A DNA stretch of 64,000 bases from Megachile rotundata (lineage: Eukaryota; Arthropoda; Insecta; Hymenoptera; Megachilidae): contig NC_134984.1 in assembly GCF_050947335.1 (NCBI RefSeq), forward strand, positions 11,513,926 to 11,577,925, read 5' to 3'. The notes beneath the pieces are model-generated. The model was given only the letters and a program-made list of their open reading frames with translations. It did no database searches and had not been told where the DNA came from. A program made the position numbers and the translations under genes. The stretch's first letter is position 1. The number at the start of each line of letters is the position of its first letter. Below, piece by piece: positions 23,156 through 32,902 of the stretch.

Positions 23156-26072
23156 AAAAAATCCCCTAGGATTTAATTATATATTAATCATATATAAATC
23201 TGACAACACACAAAGATTGTAACATAATCAATCTAACATTCATAAAAAAATTAACAAAAAATTAAACAGTAAAAACTAAGAAAAAATAAAAATGGAATGT
23301 GTTGAAGAAAGTAGGAAAATTCGATTAAACATTTACAAGATTTCTAAAAGGCGCGAATCAAAGATAAGTATAAGACGAGTTTAAAAGTGTAACCAAAGTT
23401 TTAACGTCAGTCTGATTCGAGTTGACGTACTTTCACGTGCGTACGGTTTCGTTGAAACTTGATTGCAAGATGGCGGAAAGTTTTCACAAGATGGAGTGCA
23501 GACGAAGCTCGAATACTTAACATATGTATAGCGACTTATACAGTTGACGTAGCTGTTAAACTTTACTCTAGTTGAAAAAGAAAAATTGTAGTAGCGTTAA
23601 AGGGTTCTGTTAAAGAAAGGTAGATGGTGTACAGATTTTTATTGTTAATTACAAATTAAATGGTATTTTTATTATATTTCTGTCATATTTTTTATATTAC
23701 TTTTTTTATAAGATTTAGCATTTTTAGATGCAATCTTGCAGTAGGTACTTAACAAAATTGTGCAGCTTAATCTTGTGTTTAATTAATAATAGTTAGTAAT
23801 TACGTATCTTAATAATTAATACAGCTATTTCAAATAAAATAGTCTTCTGAAAATTTATATGTCTCATATGATACTCAAAGTATAAAATATCATTATTAAA
23901 CAAAAATTAAGAAGAAAGTTGTTAAAAAAAAAGAAGTTATTTCGAAGAATTAAAATTTCCATTAAATATAGGGTTTTACAGCCAGCATGTAACGAAAATG
24001 TGTTTTATGTGGTTATTTTAATTTTTAACTCGGTCTTGTTAGTTTTCTGACAAAACTCTTACATCCTTTCACCAGCCAACTAAATTGCGGTCTATCGATC
24101 TCCTTTTTATCGACTTTCCACATCATACGACGGATAAAAGTGTATTCAGATTTAGCCATTAAAGGGTGAATATTTAACGAGATATTTTATGCCTGCCATT
24201 CACGCTGAAATATTCGTCACTGATACCGACAAAGCAGATTTGCATCCTTTTGTTCCGATCCTAACGAATTCCTCGAATAAAATACATGTTCGGAAGGGCT
24301 CGATAATGTGATGAATTTGTCAGAATATGCAATATTTCATAAATCATTCCTCTTACGTGGAAAGTAAAGGCAATAATTACTATTGGAAAAGCGTAATTGC
24401 GATCTGGAAATTGCTTTTATAATCAAATGAAACCTGACATAATACAAAACAATTTCAAACAAACGAATTAATCAAATGCTGAAATGTAGATGTAAAAGTG
24501 AAGAATACTGGGAAAAATTAACAGAGTTAAATTAATTTAATAAAAATAATTCTAACTTTAACAGAAATTATACACTTTAATTGTATTATAATTTGCTCGT
24601 TTTATATACTTATTTGTTTGATATCATGTAAATCATTTATTTTTAAAAAATTCTTACTTGAATAATGAATCAAAAATTTCTCAAATTTAACATTTATAAT
24701 TGTAATATTTGTAAATGCACATTTGTATTTATAATTTGGAGGTTATGTTTACTTATGAAGGTTATGTTCTCTCATTTTCAAAATAAAGATTTTTAAAATA
24801 AACTTAATACAAAGTTGACCTTGATACAAAAGTTAATTATATTTAATTAATGTTTTAATTAAGCAGTGTCTCAAATAATGTCACAATGTCAAGAGTTTAC
24901 AAATACCAATGAATAATATTCATTACAATTTCAAGTGTTCTTAAATTTAAGAACTGTGGCCAACAAATTTATCCACTTATATTACAAAAATCTTTCATTT
25001 ATGAAACATAAAAGATGCACAGTTTTCTATAAACAAATGAATTTAACGTAACAATAAATAAAATAACAAAAGAAAGTAGAATGCATTGTCGATAGAAAAT
25101 GAAGAACAGATAATTATACAGAACGTTTGTTGCATCGGCCATTCAAAAGACAGCAAAATGCTCCATTTTGTTTGCTTATTTATTTGTTCCTCCTGCAACG
25201 AAACCAGGTATAATCTTCTAAGCCGCTTTGGTGCAGCACGTGAACGGAATCGGTTGAGAAATGCGGTGCCATCGTGATCGTATTTCTTGCCAGCAGCTGT
25301 TGCTTCTTTTCTTTCATATTTCTTGCAATATTGCGCTGAGAATTTGAATTTCTCTAAAGCCCTTGCATACAAGTTCAGCACTTTCTGCCAATTTCTACAT
25401 ACGAAATTGCGACGTTACCGTTTTCATTGTTATATCAACCTCTATCATTCTTGTTTTATTGTATATGCATTGTACTTGTACAATCAAACAGATAAAATAA
25501 TAAATATTTATTAAAATTACTATTATTGATGTTATTTTTGTTATGGAGAAATTATGACAGATTATTGTTATGAACAATTTTAAAATTATTATTATTGTAT
25601 CAACAAAAAGAAAAATTACAGTAAACTTAATGAAAAGAAGCTTCTTAACAAATGTCAAATTATTTTGTATTTTAGTTTGAAAAACATATATTGCAATATT
25701 TCATGGATCACTAATATACATCTATAGATTTGAAATTCCAAAAAGCAATCTATTTTTAAACAATACTATAAAAGTTTTAAGCACAAATTTTAATAAGAAA
25801 TTGGAAGTACCTTCAGAGCTATACTTATCCATATAAATAGACTGTACTCAAGGTTCCACCATCTTAAAGACGAAACTGAATTATATGTATATATAAAAGT
25901 ATTTGGTAGAATTTATTAAAAATAAAAATATACTGTTATTAAATGTTGAATCGCTGCAGGGCAGCTATATCGTTAATTACCCAGAGAGGATCGTTAAAAT
26001 CAAAATAGTACAATTAACAAGTAAAACAGTTGTACGACTCGAGTCAAGGAAAGCGGTACACAGGATTGAGAC
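23156..26072. other. AT-rich DNA, no gene recognised
   Basis: A minus-strand open stretch at 25043-25414 (about 124 codons without a stop, no ATG near its start) has a basic, fairly complex peptide in its first 75 residues, but I cannot assign it. An ATGGCGGAAAG start at about 23470 stays open for only 15 codons. Confidence 0.45.
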
Positions 26073-26171
26073 ATGGCGGCAGCTAGCTCGAAGGCAACAA
26101 CGTACGATAAGCAGGTATCGTTTTTCTCCGGAACAGCTATCGGTATCTGTGCAGCCATTTTGCTGTGGCAC
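26073..26171 (+). CDS. Candidate first coding exon, N-terminal signal-anchor protein (partial)
   Basis: ATG at 26073 opens 33 codons that end exactly before GTGAGT at 26172, a good splice donor, leaving the exon in phase 0. An in-frame TGA at 26067-26069 fixes this ATG as the first. The peptide is a short polar start (MAAASSKATTYDKQ) followed by a hydrophobic stretch of about 17 residues, FFSGTAIGICAAILLWH, which fits a signal anchor or transmembrane helix. The start context is acceptable (G at -3, G at +4), and codon choice is more GC-balanced than the surrounding AT-rich DNA. Unspliced, the frame stops five codons later (26187-26189), so it depends on splicing to a downstream exon that I could not find. 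I do not recognise the protein. It could be a chance frame in a CpG-rich patch. Confidence 0.4.
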
Positions 26172-28806
26172 GTGAGTGGAATCAATTGAAAGTAAGGGGT
26201 GCTGGATAAAGCCACGTCCAAGTACCAGTTCCATTAACCCGTGGAGATGCACAGCCCTCGTCACCCGGGATAACCCTCGGGTCTAAAGAGTCGTGTGCAC
26301 GTGCACCTAGTCACAAGACGATCGACTAAGTTTCTGTGAAACTGGGGAAGGAAAGCCTGTTTCGAGACAATGACTCGGTAATTAAGACCAGATAGACTGG
26401 CTGATATTGTGGTCCCTCCAGAAATCGATACTGTGATGACTGCTATAGATCGATAACCGATGTATTGGGATCCATATGTCCTGGGATGATGATGTTCACT
26501 TTTATATTTCTGTAATTGTGTATATTTATGTTTTCATGTATTTATATATTTATATACTTATATTTTTTATGGGTTTATATATTTGTTTATTTTTGTCTTT
26601 TATGTGTTTATATATTTGTACATTTATGTCTATTATGTAATTATGTATATACATATATTTATATGTGTGTTTATGTCCCTTATGTATTTACATATTTATC
26701 TTACTTATGCATTTATACATCTATAAATTTACGTCCCTTGCATATTTCAGTACTTTTATTTTTTTTTTTTTTATTATAATTTTAATGAATAATTACAAAT
26801 TTTTTTAGATACAAATTTTATATCACAACCATGCAAAGCAGACTTTTCACATATTTTGTCATTGATAATATTACTAAACCAGGAGAATAAAAAAGAGCAT
26901 AGTCGATATACTGAAAGGAACCGGCTCATTACGTTTCACTTGATGCGACGTATAAGAACAAAGAAAATAACGTCGACCAGTTTTCGATCGCAACAAATCG
27001 ACGCAGCAGGCAAACAAATAAGAAATAATCCAGTATAACGAGGGTGAGACGCGATTTTCTTGTACGCAACAATGGATCAGCATCGTGAATCGACACCAAA
27101 GTGCTCGGCACAGTGAAAAATTTCAAAAGGAGTCCATTTAACGGGAAGTGAATTTAATATACGTTGGCAGCTTTTCCTACCGTGCAACGGTTCAAGAAAA
27201 ATCAAAGGAAATTATGAGAAAGAAACGCGGGAATATACCGCGATGAAGAACAGAACGACGCGAAAGGAGCAAATATCGATTGCAGAAGAGAGACCGTAAA
27301 GATCGAGTAGAATATGATAGACAGTCTCGGTCGAGGATCGTTCAGGAACTGACTCAGTCATTCTCGCTATATGGAATTCTTCCTTGAAAGAAAATCTGAG
27401 AGAGAAACTGAAGGATCGTGTATTGAACGATGGAGAAATGGGGAACTCTTATAAGGTAGGGGAAAAAGAGCGCAAAGAAACATAATGATAAAACGAAAGG
27501 GGTAATAGGGTGAATTGAAATTGAAACGAGAAGCTTGTAATAAAAAAAAAATCAGAAATATGAAAAAATATGATGTTAACTATAACACAAGAAATTAAAA
27601 ATTTAATTAAAGATGTTTGACAAACTTTTTCCGATTTCGGCCATATAACGAACATAGGGTACTCTTTCAGTATTTACTGTAATCAGTTTTATTTGTAGCT
27701 TTAATATAATTATTATCATTATAACACGTTAATGACATGGTATCGCCCAAGAATAAAATTTTTGCGCATTTTCTTAAGTCGATCAACACCCCTCGAATTT
27801 CTTTCTACTTGTCTCTACCATTCCTTGGGGATATCCTCTTGATTTATCCCCGTAAAAAGTCTCTGCCCATAATTTTCTGAAGGCTAGTAACTCTACCAAA
27901 GAAGGTCGAGATAGGTCGCTCTATAACACGAGAGAAGTCAACGATGATACGAGCCATTTTCTTTCTCGGTTCCATTCTTTCCTTCGACGTGTCGCCTCTC
28001 CATTTTCCGCCGCTCCATTCGCAACATCTCACAACGGATAATAACATCTCTGTCCGAGTTTTCCTTCTTCATGGTCGTGGTTGCAGCTGAAATGAAACGC
28101 AAGTTCTCAGTGCGGAGAGCAATCGCTTTAATTTGCGGGCTCCCATGAGAACCGGCCCCATGACTCCCTGCAACTTTCCGAGGGACCCACACGCAAACAA
28201 CCCTGTTACGTTAGACACTCGCCCTAAGTTGGACTCGTCGGGGGTGGAAACGTTTCTTTGGTAGGTTTCTCGCGAATTACTTCATTTGTTGCGCTCCACT
28301 TCTCGAGATTGTCATTCCGTCAGCGAATTTCATCTTCTACTTGATACTCCTGTCTGAATAACGACGGTACAACGAAGATTGATGTTAATAAGAGATTTCG
28401 GGTAGTAAATTGAACTCATTATCACGTCCCTCATATGACAAATTGGATTGCTAGTAAAGTTATAATACTTATGGACGCGAAAGTATAGGAAATTATTCCA
28501 ACTTTAAGCAAATTAATCAAACTAACTTTAAGCACTTTATATTTTCTTAAAAGGTATATTACAATTTTTTTAATAAGCATTAGTGCTCCAGTATGCGTTA
28601 TTATTATAGTACTAGTATTTCTTTAATAATATAGTATTACAAAATTTTTAGATTTTCTCTTTAATTAATACTGCTTTCTAGAACCACATAATTAACTTCT
28701 GACAACGGATTTCATTGACGAAATTTTATTTGAATACTGAACAAGAATATTTTATTTCAATGATAAAATATATTTTCAATATTTAAGTAAATAATGAGCT
28801 TTAAGA
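26172..28806. other. Possible intron and unique DNA, no further exon identified
   Basis: Position 26510-26770 is a low-complexity TTTATATATTTG/TTATGT-type stretch ending in a T-run. Position 27840-28340 is GC-richer, with an open minus frame (27938-28192) of no recognisable family. Confidence 0.45.
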
Positions 28807-28812
28807 TTGGGT

Positions 28813-28900
28813 CTGCGCAGTACAGTGTATACATGCGCAGATCATTGCGCGCAGCTTAGTGGACGCATGCGCAGTTTATCCTCACGCTACGCATGCGCAG
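28813..28900. promoter_or_regulatory. Cluster of NRF1/EWG-like TGCGCA sites
   Basis: Five copies of (C/T)GCGCAG-type motifs lie in 88 bp: CTGCGCAG 28813, CATGCGCAG 28832, TGCGCGCAG 28846, ACGCATGCGCAG 28863 and ACGCATGCGCAG 28889. The last two are nearly the full palindromic NRF1 (erect-wing in flies) consensus YGCGCAYGCGCR. In AT-rich DNA such density is unlikely by chance. NRF1 sites typically mark promoters, but I see no clear first exon next to it, so promoter function is inference. Confidence 0.45.
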
Positions 28901-30204
28901 AACACTGAAATCGAATATGACATACAGGAGTCGTACTCATAAAAACCGTGATATGCTTAAAAATTGTGATAAGTTCACAAAATCTGCTATATAAACACTC
29001 TCTTACTGAATAGAGTATTTTAAAAACAAAGAATAGTATCTCCTTTGTTTACTAAAATAGCAATAATCCGTGCAGTAAGTTTACATATGTACAAACGTAT
29101 GAATAAATGGAAAGTAATAATTGCATTACAAATTAAACCAATAATTTGATGTAATATAAAATTTTTAAGAAATAAAATTCTTTCATATGTGAAAAAGTAA
29201 TTAATAGAATTGTTGCTAAAATTAAAAATGATTAGTAGAGCAACAAGGTAACTCGGTATTTCGTAAAAATAACAAGCTGTTAATTTCACTTATCGCCGAG
29301 GTTACCCTCGAAGGTAGGTTACGGTAGTCGATTAATTGAGAGTCAGGCTGATAGCGGTCCCCTGGAGACTCTCAAACGAAAGTTAGCTGAACCTTTCAAC
29401 ATCTTTCGGTGCGATCATTGATTTCAACAACGCCGTGAACTATCTCTCGCGGTGATCGTGTCGTTTCAAGTAACTCTCTTTCAGGTCTTCCTTTTCCCGT
29501 TCGGTCACGTTCAGATCGATTCCAGGGACGAGAGTCGACCCGATTCACTTCGTTGGCGTTCCCTCTCGATGAAAAGGGGGACCTGCCCTCGGGGAAAGGA
29601 CAACTTCGACGACGAGATATCCTTGCAATTCTAACCGGGCACGTTCGCTTCATTACCGTTCTCTGTTTCGTGCTCCCGCCAGGGAGAAGAAATTCCGCCG
29701 GACCAATTATGATTATTGGTTAAGAGTTGTAGTCGCGAACTGGTGTCTCGCCGAAGGATAATTAACAGGATGCTTGTTCGCCAGGACGGGTCCTCTAGGG
29801 AACGCTCGAGAAATCAGTTATAATTGAGCCGCTTGTCGTCGAGGTTACGGTAACTTTGCCTTTTTGTTGTGACCCCCGTCGTTCGATGAAAACACCGGTG
29901 TTTTGTTTCTTTCGGGTTGCGGTTTATGACAGCTTATATTTTCTTTTTATTTCCACTTAAGTTTGCATTCGTGTGCAGTTACGTTCGATAAAAACAACGA
30001 TGTCTTGTTTCTTTGAGACCGGTGTTTATGTGATTTTATTTCTTTTTCATTTACGATGCTTGTATGTTGGAGACGGAATTCTTTTACAGCTTCAAGTTTG
30101 TTTGTGCATTAGAATGTATATAGCAAAGGGTAGCCATCTATTATACTAATTAAATTTATTTAGTTAATTAAATAGTACAATTTTAAATTTCGATAAATTT
30201 TAGA
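28901..30204. other. Unique DNA with a GC-rich patch, no gene recognised
   Basis: Position 29300-29900 is CpG-rich and includes inverted CCAAT boxes (GGACCAATTATGATTATTGGTT, about 29700). Open frames at 29396-29653 (minus) and 29452-29634 (plus) overlap and look like by-products of composition. Confidence 0.4.
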
Positions 30205-30305
30205 ATTAATTGAATTGACAGAATTGACATAATTGACATAATTGACATAATTGACAATTTACATAATTTACATAATTTACATAATTCACATAATTTACAT
30301 AGATG
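30205..30305 (+). repeat. 9-bp minisatellite (ATTGACATA)n then (ATTTACATA)n
   Basis: About four TTGACATAA units are followed by about five TTTACATAA units. The reverse complement of the first unit is the AATTATGTC array at about 40885-40955. Confidence 0.88.
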
Positions 30306-30464
30306 ACATAATTGAGATAATTGGCGAAATCGATAAAATTGCTGGCGTTGATTGAGTTGATGGAACTAATTGTATTGAGTAAATTGATTAGATCGATTAA
30401 ATTAATTAAACTGATTCAGTCTATTATAGTTACTAGTGTATCTAATTACTTGAATCAATTAAAT

Positions 30465-30722
30465 TGATTCAATTGATTGCATTAATATCATTGATGTCAT
30501 TGATCGCATTCATTTCACTGTTCTTATTGATTTCATTGATCTCATTGATCTCATTGATCTCATTGATTTCATTGATTTCGTTGATTTCATTGATCTCATT
30601 GATTTCATTGGTCTCATTGATTTCATTGATTTCATTGACTTCGTTGACTTCATTGACTTCGTTGACTTCATTAATTTCATTGATTTCATTGATTTCATTG
30701 ATATCACTGACTTCATCCTTAC
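30465..30722 (+). repeat. 9-bp minisatellite (CATTGATTT/CATTGATCT)n
   Basis: The array is about 25 units with CATTGATCT, CATTGATTT, CGTTGATTT and CATTGACTT variants. Because 9 is a multiple of three it gives long Leu-Ile-Ser (plus) and Met-Lys-Ser (minus) frames, which are artefacts. Confidence 0.92.
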
Positions 30723-30734
30723 ATTAATTTCTCT

Positions 30735-31165
30735 TTCAATCACAAATGATTTACACTGCTTTCTACGTACACCGTTTCTTCGACATGACCCCATAAATAA
30801 AAGATCAATAGACTAAGGTCCGGTGATATTGTCGACGAACGTATTGTATCACCTCGGTCTATTCAACACTGATGTCGTTCATTCAACAATTTTCGTATAT
30901 CTCTGGTGAATTGAACTGGTACTCCATTGTGTTGGAAAATTGATCAACATGTATGTGTCAGTCGAAGAAACTGCTTATGGCAGATCCATTGACTGGAAAA
31001 ATACATTTTTTCTTCAGTTTACTTTTGCATGTACGGTACGCGATGGGAAGTTGGCGTGTAAAGCGACAGCATTCACATTGCTTCCGTCTGCCATCTTGCC
31101 GGGTATGCATAGTTCAATCACCTCTGCATACGTTACCTTGTTTCTATTATAATTATTTCCGGTAG
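30735..31165 (-). pseudogene. Decayed mariner/Tc1-superfamily transposase
   Basis: Read on the minus strand, about 30735-30925 gives a broken peptide that aligns by eye with the catalytic region of arthropod IS630/Tc1/mariner transposases. It contains FQHNGVPVQFTRDIRKLLNE, where family members have FQQDGAPPHF (so the catalytic Asp is Asn here), then SPDLSLLIFYLWGHVEETVY, where they have SPDLTPLDFFLWGH. At least two in-frame stops interrupt it. The upstream part (30940-31165) is weaker and may be the N-terminal region. No inverted ends were found. It is the same superfamily as the next element but a separate copy. Confidence 0.7.
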
Positions 31166-31395
31166 TTTATTTATTTTTTTATTATTTACGCTACTTTGTT
31201 TTATTATGAAAATGTATAGAGTATATGTATGACAATATAAACGCAAATATATACAGTGTGGTTCAACTGTGTAATTTAATAACTTATTTTGGTAAAAATT
31301 TAATTGAATATAAAGTAGTTCAAAAAGAATATATAATAATAATATTATTATAGTAATTGAATAAGTAATATTAACTGTATATTATAAATATTATA

Positions 31396-32335
31396 TACAG
31401 TGGTTCATACAACTCTATAAGGTTATAACTCCAATAATCGATACAGAAAAATGTCAAAGGAGAAGGATGAATGGTTCAAAGGGCACTATATTCGTGGGAT
31501 CAAGTTCCTTTACAAATACGGTGATGCATCTGCGTTCAACAATGCTTTTCGTTAAATGGAAATGCATCATTTTTACACAGTTGGATTCCTTTTACATTCT
31601 ACCTAAAGAGTGTTGGTACAGTAAAAAATGCCTAGTCGAGGTATTTTAAGAAAATATCTTTACTGAAGATTCCAAACGCTTCTCCATTACATTGTACACG
31701 GTTCAGATGAAGCTTTACAATTGTTTTCATAACTGAGTTAAGATGATCTCTTTATTGTCGCGCCTTGTATTACTCGTTCCTTCAGATCCTCTACAGAATT
31801 TATAAGATTTGAATAAATCTTGTCTTTTAAATAACTTCACAGAAAAAATCGAGGGATTTAGATCGGGTGAGCGGGGCGGCCAAGGTATTGTTTGCGTGTA
31901 CCAATGAATTTATTACCATTCTTATATTTCAAGTTTTGTATAGCCACTCATGAATTGTGTACCGGTGCAACATCTTGCTGGAAGTATTCCAAATTTGGTT
32001 GCCATTAAGCGCTTGAGCATCTTCTTCCATAACGATATTTTCTTAAAATGCCTCGCTAAATAATAATTCTTTTGCTATTATACCCCAGTTTACGTAGAAT
32101 GGCGAGAGGAGTCTAACTACGTAAAAAAATTAAGCATTTTCATTTTGAAAAGATAATGCAATTGAATGCACCTGCGCCAGAGCGCTTCTAAAGAAAACTT
32201 GGTCCCACGAATACAATACTAAATTTAAACCATTTATCTTTCTCCTTTGACATTTTTCTGTATCGATGCTGGCAATGGAGTTATGTCCTGATACAGCTGC
32301 GTATACATATAGAATTGTCTTGTTTGCATACAAAA
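31396..32335 (-). mobile_element. Mariner-superfamily element with long inverted arms of about 260-300 bp
   Basis: The left arm (about 31400-31670) and right arm (about 32022-32330) are inverted repeats. For example ATCGATACAGAAAAATGTCA occurs at 31437 (+) and in reverse complement ending at 32266, and TTTTAAGAAAATATC occurs near both inner ends. Between the arms lies a decayed minus-strand transposase. Each arm, read inwards, contains an ATG frame starting MSKEKD-WF. The arms may therefore be true long terminal repeats of one element, or two inverted element copies. It is clearly inactive. Confidence 0.8.
31666..32024 (-). pseudogene. Decayed mariner-superfamily transposase catalytic region
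   Basis: The minus-strand reading gives YFQQDVAPVHNS (catalytic Asp retained). After frameshifts and stops come WPPRSPDLNP and, in another frame, SYLKDKIYSNLINSVEDLKE. This order (FQQD-APxH, PPRSPDLxPLDF, GYLK-K-Y, SVEDLKERV) is that of IS630/Tc1/mariner transposases common in arthropod genomes. There are at least three stops and one frameshift, so no functional protein results. Confidence 0.78.
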
Positions 32336-32344
32336 CGAGTTTTT

Positions 32345-32490
32345 AATATTTATTTGAATGGTAAATTTTAAACAAAATAATTTTCACGTCATAAAAATAT
32401 TTACATATTTTGTAAGAAATAAGTTATCCATGAAGTTTGTAATAAAATACGATTCCAATATCATCTTTCTCTGAAAGGATTATTCTCTTC
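32345..32490 (+). repeat. 145-bp inverted dispersed repeat, copy 1
   Basis: This sequence (TTTGAATGGTAAATTTTAAA through ATTCCAATATC to GGATTATTCTCTT) recurs in reverse complement at 39087-39232 with few changes. It abuts the right end of the preceding mariner-type element. I do not recognise its family. Confidence 0.85.
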
Positions 32491-32636
32491 TTCTTTTTCA
32501 AATTAAGGGGAGGATTGCAAATTTTCATCGAGGTAAGTTTTATAGTTTTACAGGTTAGGGTTCTTTTCTATTTCAGAGTGAAATTATGAAGGATTCGTAA
32601 AAATTCCCAAATTTCCAAATTTTCAATCCTCAAATA

Positions 32637-32641
32637 CTAAC
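32637..32641 (+). repeat. Target-site duplication CTAAC (left)
   Basis: It matches CTAAC at 37266-37270 on the other side of the Copia element. Five base pairs is the standard Copia duplication length. Confidence 0.93.
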
Positions 32642-32902
32642 TGTGAGCAGCTTCGCGCTTTTATTAATATAAATGGTTATAATTCTGTACACACATGAAA
32701 CAAAAGATATATATATATATAATATGTATTCGCAATCGATCGTTGATGAACACGTGCTTATGGCTACGCGACCACGAGGTAAGTGAGACGATACACTCGC
32801 AATTTCCGATCCGCGAGGTAGCCAGCGGAAATCGCGAGTCTACTAGAACCTTCTCGATGCTCCCTTAACCGCGCTATTCAAAGTCGACGCAAACCACTAT
32901 CA
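32642..32902 (-). repeat. Copia 3' LTR
   Basis: The LTR runs TG...CA (minus-strand TGATAGTGG...GCTCACA). An AATAAA polyadenylation signal lies at 32660-32665 (minus), and a TA-rich TATA-like run lies at about 32707-32722. Its first minus-strand bases, TGATAG, supply the stop codon of the polyprotein. Confidence 0.97.

Noticed and set aside
25043..25414. Basic minus-strand open stretch (NLYARALEKFKFSAQYCKKY...)
   Set aside because: It lacks an ATG near its start, ends in a low-complexity Phe/Leu tail, and I can match it to no family. It is kept only as a remark.
30464..30794. Leu-Ile-Ser (plus) and Met-Lys-Ser (minus) frames
   Set aside because: They come from the CATTGATTT 9-bp repeat; both strands are open for the same trivial reason.
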